The notes beneath the pieces were generated by a model, which was not told the DNA's origin, made no database searches, and saw nothing but the letters and a program-made list of their open reading frames with translations. From Euborellia annulipes (Eukaryota > Arthropoda > Insecta > Dermaptera > Anisolabididae): 64,000 nt of DNA. Where the stretch lies: assembly GCA_023213315.1 (NCBI GenBank), contig JAKCPI010021922.1:23066-87065 (forward strand). Direction: 5' to 3'. The translations under genes and the position numbers were made by a program. This document shows, piece by piece, positions 31,537 through 41,829 of this stretch (position 1 is the first letter of the stretch; every line of letters starts with the position of its first letter).

Positions 31537-31937
31537 TTAATTGGAATGTTTACGTTTGATATGCGCTAGGAGGTTTGAGTTCTTTTTAAACTTATAATTG
31601 CAAAAATTGCATTGAAATTTAGGTTCAACGCCACATTCATTATTTAAATGACGATTCAAATCACTTTTATATTTATAATCTTTATCACATTTGGGACAGC
31701 GAAAGAATTCCAGTATCGAATCGTTATGAATAGAATTGACATGGCGTTTCAAGTGATGTTTCTCAATGAAACGAAAAGGACAATGGGGACAGGCGTATGG
31801 TCTACATTTTAAAAGCATATGTTCTCTTAAATGAGTAGATGATGCGAATTGTAGACTACAATTAGGACAAGGAAATTTCATTTCTTCACGTCGATTTTCA
31901 GGAATGGTCATTAACTCATCATAAACCCATAGAGAAT
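31537..31937 (-). CDS. lola: V24: lola-type four-zinc-finger terminal exon, intact
   Basis: Open, ligands complete (CPNC, CPHC, CPKC, CNFC). The finger 1-2 linker is trimmed to CRPYAC. Finger 2 is FRFIEKHHLKRHVNSIH, finger 3 KDYKYKSDLNRH with NNECGVEPK, finger 4 YKFKKNSNLLAH. The stop codon sits inside the duplicated target of the adjacent insertion and has been preserved. The residue before the acceptor reads C-F-T because TGT replaces TAT in the intron. Confidence 0.82.
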
Positions 31938-32197
31938 CTGTAAAACACAAATATAGACTAGATTTAATTTAAAAACATATTTAGGATTTCTAGAAATAAA
32001 AAAAAAATAGTTTCCTATTGGCATTAATGAATGAAGAAAATTGAAAAAGAGAAAGAACCCATCGAATAGTTGTAACATGCAGAAGATGGATACTTGTCTT
32101 TTGTATTTCATACGAAAGATAAGAAAAATTATTGTCATGGGAACAAAATATAAATATTTTTGTCCGAAATAATTTTTATCTAATTTTAAAGTCAAGG

Positions 32198-32520
32198 AGT
32201 CCACGGGCTTGGTGTATGGGTTAGCGTGCTAACCTCGTATACCAAAAGTCGCGGGTTTGGCTTCCCAGGCAGTCCGATGATTTTATTTAAGTCATTTGGA
32301 TACCAAATGGCTTAAATAAGAATTAATTATTTCAAGATAAGGAAAAATAAAAATAAAAACTGTTCCCCTTCTAATTAGTTTAAATAAGAATGCCTGGACC
32401 CCAAATATGTATATTAATCAATAACGGTCTTTTATGGCCTGAGTTGTCGAAAAGACTGTGTGAATATGTGAGTGAGTGTGAATGAGAAAAAAGTGAGTGT
32501 TTTTTTGTAAAAAAAAAAAG
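32198..32520 (+). mobile_element. tRNA-derived SINE with a 60 bp internal insertion
   Basis: GGCTTGGTGTATGGGTTAGC and GCGTGCTAACC form box A, and TCGCGGGTTTGGCTTCCC is a decayed box B. The core is interrupted near 32321-32385 by AT-rich sequence bounded by repeated TTAAATAAGAAT. The 3' end is AAAAGACTGTGTGAAT...poly(A). Target duplications AAGTCAAGG at 32189-32197 and 32521-32529. Confidence 0.85.
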
Positions 32521-32743
32521 AAGTCAAGGGACAGAAAAAATTTTTATTAAGAATAAACATTAATACAGAAAATGAAAAGCTTCTTGGCTTGTATCATTTC
32601 GGGGTCAAAATTTCATTTATATAAAAAATTACAAGATTCTTTTTTTTACAATTACAATAATGCAGATTTCAGAATCATACTGGGTGTATAAACAAATATA
32701 GGCCTACAGAATATTATTATAAGGTAGTTTGCTGGGTAAATGA

Positions 32744-33009
32744 GATTGGAGTCGGCAGGAATAAGAATCGAACAGCTTTACACTTTATTCGAGACAAACG
32801 TTTCGGCAACCATAACAGCCACCATCTTCAGTGCCAATGAAACTTTCTTAGAGTGTCCCTGTTCTATTATTATATATGACAGGGGCAACTTAAAAAACTT
32901 ACATTAGCATTGAATATGGCGGCTGTTATGGTTGCCGAAACGTTTGCCTCGAATAAAGTGTCAAGGTGTTCGATTCATTTCGTTGGTCTTATTCCTCCCG
33001 GCTCCTATA
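32744..33009. mobile_element. Foldback element, about 265 bp
   Basis: ACACTTTATTCGAGACAAACG plus TTTCGGCAACCATAACAGCC pair with GGCTGTTATGGTTGCCGAAA plus CGTTTGCCTCGAATAAAGTG. Outer GGAGTCGGCAGGAATAAGA pairs with CTTATTCCTCCCGGCTCC. Confidence 0.8.
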
Positions 33010-33139
33010 CAGTATATTAAAGTCTTCTAATAATTTAATCAAAGTTAAAAGTTAAATCTTTTAAATACCAGTAGAAGAAAAAAATAAAAATAATACGACT
33101 TTTTCTTGAGAGCTATATGACCCTTTATCAATGGTGTGT

Positions 33140-33260
33140 AAAAAAAAAAATTAAAAAATGTTAAGGAAATTTTTTAATTATTAAATTTTTTTAAAAATTA
33201 AAAAAATTTTTTTTAAAAAAAAAAATTATAAAAAAAAAAAAAAAAAAAAATATAATAAAA
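33140..33260. repeat. A/T homopolymer-rich low-complexity tract
   Basis: Long alternating runs of A and T with almost no other bases. It could be genuine low-complexity sequence or a poorly resolved homopolymer region. Confidence 0.6.
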
Positions 33261-33433
33261 TAAAATCAGAGAAAAGGATTAAAAAAAAGGTGTTAAATTA
33301 AATTTTGTATTACAATTTTCAATTTTTGTTCACTCAGGTATGGTTAAGTGTGGTGTAAGGTTTGTTAAAAAAAAAAAAAATAGAATAATTCAATGGGCCG
33401 AAGTCACAAACCTGCACAAAAATATAAAAAAAC

Positions 33434-33840
33434 TTAATTGGAATGTTTTCGTTTGATATGCGTTGTGAGGTTTGATTTCTGTTTAAACCGAATAGAGCAA
33501 AAATTGCATTGAAATTTAGGCTCAACGCCACATTCATCATTTAAATGACGTTTCAAATCACATTTATATTTATAATCTCTTTTACATTTGTGACAGAAAA
33601 AGATTTCCTGTATAGAGTCGTTATGAATATGACTGATATGGCGGGATAGGTGATGTTTCAAAATGAAACGCAAAGGGCAATGAGGACAGGCGTAGGGCCT
33701 AGAGGTATCACATTTTAAAATTACATGTTCGCTTAAATCAGTAGATGATGTGAATTGTAGTCTACATTTAGGACGAAATTTCACTTCTTCACGTCGATTT
33801 TCAGGGAAGGTCATTAACTCATCATAAACCCCGAAAGGAT
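33434..33840 (-). CDS. lola: V25: lola-type terminal exon, finger 1 missing one Cys
   Basis: Open. VKFRPKCRLQF replaces FHCPKC, removing the first Cys of finger 1 by a one-codon loss. Fingers 2-4 are complete. Finger 2 (LRFILKHHLSRHISHIH) is the helix type of V39, V40 and V42. Finger 3 is FCHKCKRDYKYKCDLKRH and finger 4 IRFKQKSNLTTH. Acceptor before 33840. Confidence 0.8.
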
Positions 33841-33912
33841 CTGTAAAATACAAATATAGACTAGATTTAATTTAGAAACATATTTAGGATGTCAGATAAT
33901 TGAATTTAAATA

Positions 33913-34010
33913 AAATAATCTGGTGTGACTGTTGGTACAGCATACAACTTTCCCTTACCTTTGGTACCTTTGGGGAGTTAACTTAAATATAAAATTTCAA
34001 CCTCTTACAA
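33913..34010 (+). mobile_element. P1 element head fragment
   Basis: AATCTGGTGTGACTGTTGG, ACAGCATACAACTTTCCCTTACC, then a direct jump to the P1 tail motif TTAACTTAAATATAAAATTTC. The middle is deleted. Confidence 0.65.
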
Positions 34011-34089
34011 GGAACACGTTCCAAGGTGCCAACGCCAATTTGGTTTTCTTGAGCTTATTTGAGTCAGTTTCGATTAGTTATTAGTCATT

Positions 34090-34394
34090 TTAATAGTCAT
34101 ATCCGTGCAAATTTAGATAGGGACTCAAATATTACCAAAAAAATTGAACGTTTGCAATTTACCAAAATTCACAAGTTTAAACAGAAATTTGACCTATCTG
34201 GAAATTATTAAAGTGAAACTTTATTTCTTTAAAATTTGTGCATAAATTGAGCAAAGTGCCCTTGATGACATGGCATAGGTCAAATTTCTGTTTAAACTTT
34301 AGAATTTTGGTAAATTGCAAAAGTTCAATTTTTTGGTAATATTTGAGGCCCTCTAAATAAGTGAAATCTAAATTTGCACGGATATGACTATTAA
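34090..34394. mobile_element. Foldback element, 305 bp
   Basis: TTTAATAGTCATATCCGTGC pairs with GCACGGATATGACTATTAAA. Inside, AATATTACCAAAAAAATTGAAC pairs with GTTCAATTTTTTGGTAATATT, and GTTTAAACAGAAATTTGACCTAT with its complement near 34275. Confidence 0.8.
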
Positions 34395-34969
34395 ATCCAA
34401 ACCCAAAAATCCCTACACCTGTGTATTTTTCTGCCAACATCCCAGCTGTGGGTGTAACATGCATGCTGAAGGAATGATGTTTGTTCCCCAAAATATCTTT
34501 TCAAGTATCTGAGACCATTTAAACCTGTCATTTATTTAAAACCCGAACAGTCATTTATTTTTAAATACTGTATAATTTAGAAAAAAAAAAAAAATTCTCT
34601 GGTTGAGAAGCGAGCACATGCACAAGAGGCTAGAGCGCAGGCAAGTCAAATTTAAAAGTATATTTTTTATTTGGTAACCAAATCAGACAATTGCAAGCAG
34701 TATCGGCGGCTGAATGTCTCGTCTAATTAATAATGAAAGGATCAAGGCAGCCAAAGTAAAATAAAGAATTATTTTTTTTTTGCTTTATTGAAGGACAATA
34801 TAATCCATCTTTTAGAAACTTTCAATAAGTCAAATGTTTAAAAAAATCTCAAATGTTTAAAAAAATGATCTTGTTAAAATTTTTTTTTTTTTTAATTGTT
34901 AAAAAAATAAGATAATTCAAAGAGCCACTGATTCAGTGATGTGACAAATCTGTATGCAAAAAAAAATAC

Positions 34970-35361
34970 TTAATTGGAATGTTTGCGTATAATATGCTCT
35001 TTGAGGTTTGATTTCTTTTTATACCTATAATTGCAAAAATTGCACTGAAATTTAGGTTCAACGCCACATTTCTCCCTTAGATGTTGATTCAAATTATGTT
35101 TATATTTATAATCTCTATTACATTTGTGACAACGAAATATTTCCTGTATTGAGTCGTTATGAATAGAATTGACATGGCGTTTCATGTGTTGTTTCTCAGT
35201 AAAACGCAAAGGGCAATGGGGACAGACAAAGGGCTTTTCATGGGAGGTGCATTTTGAAAATGTATGTTCTCTTAAATAAGTAGGTGTAGTGAACTCTAAT
35301 TTCATTTCTTCACGTCGATTTTCAGGGATGGTCATTAACTCATCATAAATTCCGATAGGAT
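34970..35361 (-). CDS. lola: V26: lola-type terminal exon, finger 1 CxxC deleted
   Basis: Open. EEMKLEFTTPTYLREH skips the finger 1 Cys pair. Fingers 2-4 are complete (CPHC, CHKC, CNFC). The finger 2 helix is E-K-Q-H-M-K-R. The linker REKCGVEPK replaces DECGVEPK. Finger 4 is YRYKKKSNLKEHIIRKH. Acceptor TTTTACAG before 35361. Confidence 0.8.
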
Positions 35362-35893
35362 CTGTAAAATACAAATATAAAGTAGATGTAATTTAAAAAC
35401 TTATTTAGGGTATCTAGAAATAAATTCAAAATAATAAAAAAATTAATTGTAATTAAATATTTAAAATAAAAATAATAAAAAATTAATAAATAAAACATAA
35501 CATCGTTGTTTTTAGAAATTCCAATTTTTATTTGAACCGGACAGAGTAAAGACGTTAAACAAAGTAAAAAACAATATTATTTGTATGATCTTAGATTAAG
35601 TGAAGTATTGTAAATAAGTTAAGTGTAAGTATTGTTAAAGAAAAAAATGGAATAATTCGAGGCACCAGTCATCCAGTGAGGTCTCAAACAAAAATAATAC
35701 TAGTATACTTATTTGGTATGTTTACGCTGGATATGAGATCTTTATTTATTTTTAATAAATTCAATATAACTTTGAAAAACAATTCCCATTGCTCGGGTTA
35801 AAATAAGAGACTCAATATGACGGCAAATCTTGAACAAAGTAAAAAAAAAAAAATTATTCATAGTGTCACAAACCTGTACAAAAAATTAAATTC
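35362..35893 (-). other. Spacer between V26 and V27, chimeric
   Basis: Diverged intronic block, then at 35702-35741 an exon 3'-end scrap. From about 35745 the sequence is almost identical to 16520-16677 upstream (in + coordinates) of V13, down to 'gactcaatatgacggcaaatcttgaac'. This marks a recombination junction. Confidence 0.6.
35702..35741 (-). pseudogene. Scrap of a lola-type exon (stop codon and end of finger 4)
   Basis: 'acttatttggtatgtttacg' and 'tggatatgagat' match the 3' end of V29 (38420-38460) and then stop abruptly. It is only about 40 bp, the remains of a module lost by recombination. Confidence 0.6.
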
Positions 35894-36231
35894 TTAATTA
35901 GAATGTTTACGGTTTATATGCCCTGCGAGGTTTGCTTTCTGTTTACAACGATATGTGCAAAAATTGCAATGAAATTTCGGCTCGACGCCACATTCATCCT
36001 TTAGATGTTGATTCAAATTATATTTATATTTATAATCTTTATTACATTTGGGACAACGAAAGAATTCCTGTATCGAGTCGTTATGAATACAATTGATATG
36101 ACGTTTCATCCAATATTTACTTAAGAAACGCGTAGGACAATGTGGACAGGCGTAGGGTCGACTATGAATTTTAATTTCTTCAGGTCGATTTTCAGGGATG
36201 GTCATTAACTCATCAAAAACCCCAAAAGAAT
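35894..36231 (-). CDS. lola: V27: lola-type three-finger terminal exon (finger 1 deleted)
   Basis: Open. The leader EEIKIHSRPYACPHC joins straight to finger 2, so finger 1 is cleanly deleted in frame. The finger 2 helix is S-K-Y-W-M-K-R, finger 3 YKYKYNLNQH, finger 4 YRCKQKANLAGH. V41 at 63.0 kb has the same deletion and flanks, so the two are copies. It starts after the AG at 36232-36233. Confidence 0.8.
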
Positions 36232-37054
36232 CTGTAAAATACAAATATAGATTTGATTTAATTTAAAAACTTATTTGTAGGATTTGGTGAGAAAAATGGA
36301 AGAAAACAAGTTGAAAGAATAAATTTACAGGGAGCCAAAGTAATAAATTTATTATCGTCCCGATTAGAGGCACCAACCCTCGGTGGCTAGGTCCAAACAA
36401 ACACAGTGAAAGAAAAAAAAATGTTCCTACATTTCCATTTATAGAAAAAAATTATCAAAAATCGCTCAAGTAACGAGGCCAAGATTAAACATTATATGTC
36501 TGATATTGGATAAAAAGTGGTCAAAAAAATGAGATGGATGGTTTTAGAAATTCTAATCTTAATTTAAACCAGACATAGAGTAAAAAACATTTATTTTTGA
36601 ATATCGAACAGAAATGCAAGTTAAGAAAAAGAGAAAAATAATTACAAGTGTTTTTTAATTATTAAAACTAAGGTAATATTCACAGCCCATGTCTTGTAAA
36701 CAAATTTTTTTTAAATGACTGCATCTAAATAAATTCAATATAAGTTTATTTTAGAAAAACATTTGAGAAGCGAACTTGCAAAAGAGGCGTGATTCCTACC
36801 TCTGTGTTACATCTCAGAAATTAAATTTAAAAATTTGATATAGTGTTTTATTTTTTTTTTATTTGCTAACTAAACCAAGTTGTTACTTTAAATATGACGC
36901 TTCAGATGCCAAAAAAACGTTAATCAAATTAAAAACTAAGATTTTTAATCGTAACCTACAATAAAGTGATTTTGTTTGAGAAAAAAAAAATGGAATAATT
37001 CGAGGCGCCAATCACAGTCGGTGAGGTCACAAACCTTTACAAAAAAAAATTTAC
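36232..37054 (-). other. Spacer between V27 and V28 (duplicated at 63.4 kb)
   Basis: 36232-36750 is near-identical to 63376-63868: 'gatttggtgagaaaaatggaag', 'ataaatttattatcgtcccgattag', and 'aaaaatgagatggatggtttt'. Beyond it is ordinary spacer with 'gaggcgtgattcctacctctg' near 36785. No gene. Confidence 0.65.
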
Positions 37055-37458
37055 TTATTTGAAATGTTTACGTTTTATATGCCCTTGGAGACCTGCTTTC
37101 TGTTTACTGCGAAAAGAACAAAAATTGCATTCAAATTTAGGTTCAACACCGCATTCATCCTTTAGATGTCGATTCAAAGCAGTTTTATATTTATAATATT
37201 TATTACATTTGTGACAGCGAAAGAATTCTTGTATCGAGTCGTTATGAATAGAATTGATATGACTTTTCAGGTGATGTTTCAAAATGAAACGCACAGGGCA
37301 GTGAGGGCAGGCGAAGGGCCTAGGGGTATCACATTTTAAAACGCTATGTTCTGTTAAAAGAGTACTTGTTGAGAATTCCAGTTTAGGACTAGGAAATTTC
37401 ATTTCTTCAGGTCGATTTTCAGGGATGGTCATTAATTCATCATAAACACCGATAAAAT
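37055..37458 (-). CDS. lola: V28: lola-type terminal exon, finger 1 CxxC lost
   Basis: Open, SPKLEF subfamily. Finger 1 keeps only H-x4-C. Finger 2 (VRFILKHHLKSH) has Ser at helix position 6. Finger 3 (KYYKYKTALNRH) has Tyr for the usual Asp in the KDYKYK motif. Finger 4 is FRSKQKAGLQGH. The C-terminus is KRKHFK. Acceptor before 37458. Confidence 0.8.
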
Positions 37459-38425
37459 CTGTAAAATACAAATATAAACTAGATTTAATTTAAAAACTTA
37501 TTTAGGGTGTCTATAAATAAAAAAAAAAAATTCGCCACTATCTTAAAAGAATGAGAAAACGAAGAAAGAGAAAGAATTCATCTAATAGTTGTAACATAGA
37601 GTACATTGAGCGCCAAATTTAGGTCCCACCCATGCGTTTTCTACTTGTGATTATTTCATTGTTTTTATTTAAAAAAAAAAAAAAAAAAAATGAAAATCTT
37701 TATTGGAAATTTTCTAGGTTTGAACCATTAAAGTTTCCATTCAAAAATATATAATATTTTTTTAAAAATTTTACTCATGTACTTCATAGGAAAGTTAGGA
37801 GAAATGGTGGCAATGGTAACAAAATATAGATATTTTCCCATATTTATAAATTTTACATCTTCATGAATTCTAATTTATTGGCGGGAGCTAAATACAAAAA
37901 ATCTGGTGTGACAAGCAAAGAACACAACTTTCAACTACCAAAAGGTAAAAAAAGTGGTGTGCTGTGCTACCAGTCACATCGGATTTTTAAATATCAAACT
38001 GAAATAGAAGTTAGAAAAAAAGGAGAAAAATAATTATAAATGTTTTTATTATTAAAAACAAACTAACAAGGTAAAAATCACAGCTCAAGTTTTATTAACA
38101 AATTTTTTAAATGTCTTTACCATGCAACTCAATATAAATTTAATTTAGATAAACAATAGAGAAACAAGAGGCAAAATTTCTCCCATACCTCTATGCTATA
38201 TCTCAGCAACAAGAACATTAAATTTAAAAATTTGCTAAAATGGTTTATTATTTGTTTTATTTGGTAACCAAATCAAGTTGTGACTTAAATATGACTATTG
38301 AAATGCCAAAAAAAAAACGTTAAACAAATTTAAATAAAAAAAAAATGTAAGCATTGTTAAAGAAAAAAATGAAATAATTCGAGATGCCAGTCAGACTTCC
38401 CAGTGAGGTGGAAAAAGTAATATAC
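37459..38425 (-). other. Spacer between V28 and V29
   Basis: Intronic block, then an unassigned insertion-like stretch 37605-37770 (GAGCGCCAAATTTAGGTCCCACC with an A-run), a reversed P1 copy (37780-37985), and spacer with 'acctctatgctatatctcagc' near 38199. No gene. Confidence 0.55.
37780..37985 (-). mobile_element. P1 palindrome-headed element, partial, minus strand
   Basis: CATAGGAAAGTTAGGAGAAATGG, TTTATAAATTTTACATCTTC, AATCTGGTGTGACAAGCAAAG, ACAACTTTCAACTACC and AAAGTGGTGTGCTGTG. The palindrome is partly preserved. Confidence 0.7.
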
Positions 38426-38838
38426 TTATTTGGTATGTTTACGTTGGATATGAGATTTTAGGGCTGCTTTCTGTTTACAACGATAAGTGCAAAAATTGCA
38501 ATGAAATTTTGGATCAACGCCGCATTCATCATTTAAATGTTGAGTCAAATTACGTTTATATTTATAATCTTTATTACATTTGGGACATCGAAAGATTTCT
38601 TGTATGGAATCGTTATGAATAGCATTGATATGACGTTTCATGTTTTGTTTCTCAGTGAAACTCATAGGGCAATGGGGACATGTAAAGGGCTTACCCGTAG
38701 GGGTACATTTTAAATGCCTATGTTCTCTTAAATGGCCACGTGTAGTGAATTGTAGACCACATTTAGGACAATCAAATTTCCTTTCTTCACGTCGCTTTTC
38801 AGTGATGGTCATTAACTCATCATAAACCCCGATAGAAT
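38426..38838 (-). CDS. lola: V29: lola-type four-zinc-finger terminal exon, mosaic
   Basis: Open, ligands complete. The leader, finger 1 and finger 2 are nearly identical to V23 (RGHLREHRHLKC, NAIHNDS). Finger 4 (TYRCKQKAALKSHIQRKHTK) belongs with V37 and V16. The join lies in the finger 3-4 region (NDECGVDPKFHCNFC). It is a clear two-parent exon. Confidence 0.82.
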
Positions 38839-39150
38839 CTGTAAAATACAAATATAAACTAGATTTAATTTAAATTTTTTAACTTATTTATGGTTTCTAG
38901 AGAAATTAATTTGCTATTGGCTGTAAAGAATGACAACAAGTAAGAAGAGAAAGAACTCATTTAATATTTGTAACATACTGAAGATGGGAGTAGCATGCTG
39001 AAGATGGGAGTCGTTTGGTCCCCGAAACATCTTTGACAAAGAGGATTTAACGAATTTTGGTTTTAAAGAATTTTTATCTTTATTTTTGAAACAATTTTAC
39101 TTTAACATTTTAAGAAGGTCAACGAACAGAAAACATTTTTTATTATTAGG

Positions 39151-39238
39151 GAAACGCGTAGGACAATGTGGACAGGCGTAGAGGTATCACATTAAAACTC
39201 TATGTTCTGTTAAATTAGTAGTTGATGAAAATTGTAAT
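39151..39238 (-). pseudogene. Scrap of a lola-type exon (finger 1-2 junction)
   Basis: GAAACGCGTAGGACAATGTGG, ACAGGCGTAG, AGGTATCACATT and TCTATGTTCTGTTAAATTAGTAG match the finger 2 start and finger 1 of other modules. Both sides are missing and small deletions break the frame. Confidence 0.7.
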
Positions 39239-39239
39239 T

Positions 39240-39670
39240 TTTTTCGTTTTTGCCTGAGTCCCGGGGCCTCTCAAAGAAAAATTTCCAATAATTTTTTTTT
39301 ATCTAAATTTTTCCGTTTTGCCTGAGCCCTGAGGGCCTCGGGGCCTCTCAAAGTCAAATATTTGGGGGCCTATGGGGTGGACTGCCCCCACCCCCTTGGT
39401 ACTCCTCTGTTTCACAGAGCCCCAATACTTTTTTTCGCTCACATGAACCAGTTATAGGTCGTCTTCGACCCATTCTAGAAAAGAAAAAAACCTCATCTAA
39501 TGATTGTAACACAATCATTTCAATACCAACCACCAGTCCACAAATCGTGGCAGATCCCGGGCTAACAAGGTAAATTTTCAAGGCACTTAGGCCACTTAAA
39601 ATTGGGCCCTCTGTATTTGGGGATGAGATTTTATACAACTTTCTTATCCTAAGAGGAGACTTTGGCAATG
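39240..39670. repeat. Unassigned GC-richer insertion with internal repeat
   Basis: TTTTGCCTGAGTCCCGGGGCC (39254-39274) and TTTTGCCTGAGCCCTGAGGGCC (39315-39336) with CTCTCAAAG form a direct repeat. An open frame covers part of the minus strand but resembles nothing I know. Probably transposon debris. Confidence 0.4.
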
Positions 39671-40232
39671 TTGAATTGTTTGCTGCAAACTGGAGGAGGA
39701 ATGAAAGTAGTAAATTGTAGATAGATACTTCCTACTTCATAAATATGATATGTATAGGGATTAATTGGCCAAAAAAAATAAATAAATAAAACATATCATA
39801 GTTGGTTTTAGAAATTCCAATTTTTATTTAAGCCAGATAGACAGAGAAAAAAACATTTATTTTTGAATATCGAATAGAAATGGAAGATAAAAAAAAAATA
39901 AAAAATAAAAATAATTACAAATTTTGTTCTAATTATTAAAACTAAGGTAATATGTATGATGACTTTAACAGGCATTCGTCTAAATAAATTCAATAAATTT
40001 AGAAAAGCAATCGAGAAGGGAACAATTGCAAAAGAGGAGAGATCCCTGCCTCTGTGCTACATCTCAGGAACAAGAAAATTAAATTTAAAAATTTGCTATT
40101 GTGATTTATTATTATTTTTTTTATTTGATAACAAAACCAAGTTGTGATTTTAAATATTTATTTTTACTGTTCGTCGAAAAAAACACGTTAAACAAATACT
40201 AAGATTTTTCCTCATAATATAAAGTGATTTAC

Positions 40233-40344
40233 GGAGAATAAAACCAGCACATAATGGACTCAATTTAATTCGTAGATATCACGCCTGGTCATCATCTACG
40301 AATTAAATTAATGTCGCGTCCATTGTATGCTGGTTTTATTCTCC
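40233..40344. repeat. Hairpin, about 110 bp
   Basis: GGAGAATAAAACCAGCAC and ATAATGGAC pair with GTCCATTGTATGCTGG and TTTTATTCTCC. Inner TTTAATTCGTAGAT pairs with ATCTACGAATTAAA. Confidence 0.75.
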
Positions 40345-40481
40345 AGTTCCTTCTATATGTGTATAATTCAGCGAAAAATTCTAATCCTAATCTAAAGGAA
40401 TGTTGTTAAAGAAAAAAAAAATGGGATGATTCGAGGCGCCAGTAAGACATCCAGTGATGTCACAAATCTGAACAAAAAGAC

Positions 40482-40888
40482 TTAAATGGAATGTAAACAA
40501 TGGATATGACGTAATAGAGCTGATTTATGTTTAGAGCGATAAGGGCAAAAAGTGCATTGAAATCTAGGCTCAACACCACATTCATTCCTTAAATGTCGAT
40601 TCAAAGCAGTTTTATATTTATAATCTTTATTACATTTGTGACAACGAAAGATTTCCTGTATCGAATCGTTATGAATTGATTTGATATGGCGTTTTATGTA
40701 TTGTTTACTAGAGGAACGAAAAGAGCAATGGGGACAGGCAAAAGTCTTATCCCGAGGGGTACATTTTGAAACTGAATGTTCTTTTAAAGGAGTAGTTGTT
40801 GAGAATTCTAGTTTAGGATTACGAGTGTTCAATTCTTCACGTCGATTTTCAGGGATGGTCTTTAACCCAACATAAACCCCGATAGAAT
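40482..40888 (-). CDS. lola: V30: lola-type terminal exon, finger 1 CxxC lost
   Basis: Open. Leader D-S-I-G-V-Y-V-G-L-K-T, finger 1 reduced to NPKLEFSTTTPLKEH...C. Fingers 2-4 are complete. The finger 2 helix is S-K-Q-Y-I-K-R. Finger 3 is YKYKTALNRH with RNECGVEPR. Finger 4 is YRSKHKSALLRHIHCLH. Upstream of the acceptor the intron reads LYLYFT. Exon start at 40888. Confidence 0.8.
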
Positions 40889-41077
40889 CTGTAAAATACA
40901 AATACATAGTCTATACTTAGTATATATAATTTAGATTTAATTTAAAAACTTATTTAGAGTGTCTAGGAATAAAAAATAATTAATTTGCCACTAGTTTTAA
41001 AGAATGAGAAAACGAAGAAGAGAAAGAACATATATAATAGTTGTAACATACAGTAAATGCTAAAGTTGGACACTTTA

Positions 41078-41485
41078 CTCTTGTACCTAATAGGAAAGAA
41101 AGGAGAAATGGTTGCCGTGGTAAGAAAATATAAATTTTCCCATGTTTATAAATTTTACTTTTTTTTTTAACACTCAAACTTTTTTCCGACACACACACAC
41201 ACACACATATATATACATATATATATATACAGTCTCTTCGGTAACTCAGGCCATTTAAGACCTAACAATACTAGTATTTTTATAATATACTGTATATACT
41301 ATATTGAATATTTTGGGACCAGGCATTCTTATTGAAGCCATTTGGTATCCAAATAATTTTTATATCTTTCAAATTTATCGGAGGAAACTAAAAATCTGGT
41401 GTGACAAGCAGAGAACACAACTTTCAACTACCACAAGGTAAGAAAAAGTGGTGTGTTGTGTGACCCGTCACATCGGATTTTTAAA
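41078..41485 (-). mobile_element. P1 element, minus strand, interrupted by a SINE
   Basis: GGAAAGAAAGGAGAAATGG...TTTATAAATTTTAC precedes the SINE piece. After it, GGAGGAAACTAAAAATCTGG, TGTGACAAGCAGAGAACAC and CCACAAGGTAAGAAAAAG complete the palindrome. Confidence 0.7.
41160..41361 (-). mobile_element. SINE fragment, minus strand, with microsatellite
   Basis: Poly(T), AACACTCAAACTTTTTTCC, (CA)n then (TA)n at 41190-41230, CAGTCTCTTCGGTAACTCAGG, and CCAGGCATTCTTATTGAAGCC. The 5' half including box B is missing. Confidence 0.75.
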
Positions 41486-41829
41486 TATCAAACTTAAATG
41501 GAAACTAGAAAAAAAAAAAAAAGAAAAATAATTATAAATGTTTTTATTATTAAAAAAAACTAACAAGGTAGAATTTACAGCTTATCTTTTATTAAATAAT
41601 TTTAATGCAAAAAGAGTGTTTACATAATAATATTTGGCGGTTGTAAGAGGATTATATGTAAGAGGGTGATATGATCCAATTGAGAATTGGAGTGTTTACA
41701 TGTCAAGAGCAGTAACTTGCAAATTCAAACGTGCCAGCTTGTAAACATAAGTCTAGATTTAATCCCGATCCTATTTATTTTAAATAGTCAGTGACTACCA
41801 AACCTGTACAAAAAATAACATAGGCCTAC

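Larger units (their letters stand above)
31938..33433. other. Spacer between V24 and V25
   Basis: Intronic block, a full SINE (32198-32520), spacer, a foldback (32744-33009), an A/T homopolymer-rich stretch at 33140-33260, then pre-stop spacer. No gene. Confidence 0.6.
33841..34969. other. Spacer between V25 and V26
   Basis: Truncated intronic block, a P1 head fragment (33913-34010), a foldback (34090-34394), then spacer with 'cccgaacagtcatttattt' near 34542 and 'gccactgattcagtgatgtgacaaa' near 34924. No gene. Confidence 0.55.
38839..40481. other. Spacer between V29 and V30
   Basis: Intronic block with 'actgaagatgggag' repeated twice (38978-39010), an exon scrap (39151-39238), an unassigned GC-richer region 39240-39670, array spacer with 'aaacaagttgtgattttaaat'-like text near 40130, and a hairpin (40233-40344). 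No gene recognised. Confidence 0.5.
40889..41829 (-). other. Spacer between V30 and V31
   Basis: Intronic block; a reversed P1 copy split by a SINE fragment (41078-41485); then 'gaaactagaaaaaaaaa' near 41500 and 'aggagtgtttacatgtcaagag'-like text near 41690. The stretch 41370-41829 recurs at 43205-43574. Confidence 0.6.

Noticed and set aside
39354..39668. Minus-strand 104-codon frame
   Set aside because: It overlaps unassigned repetitive sequence, has no recognised domain and no splice or start context.
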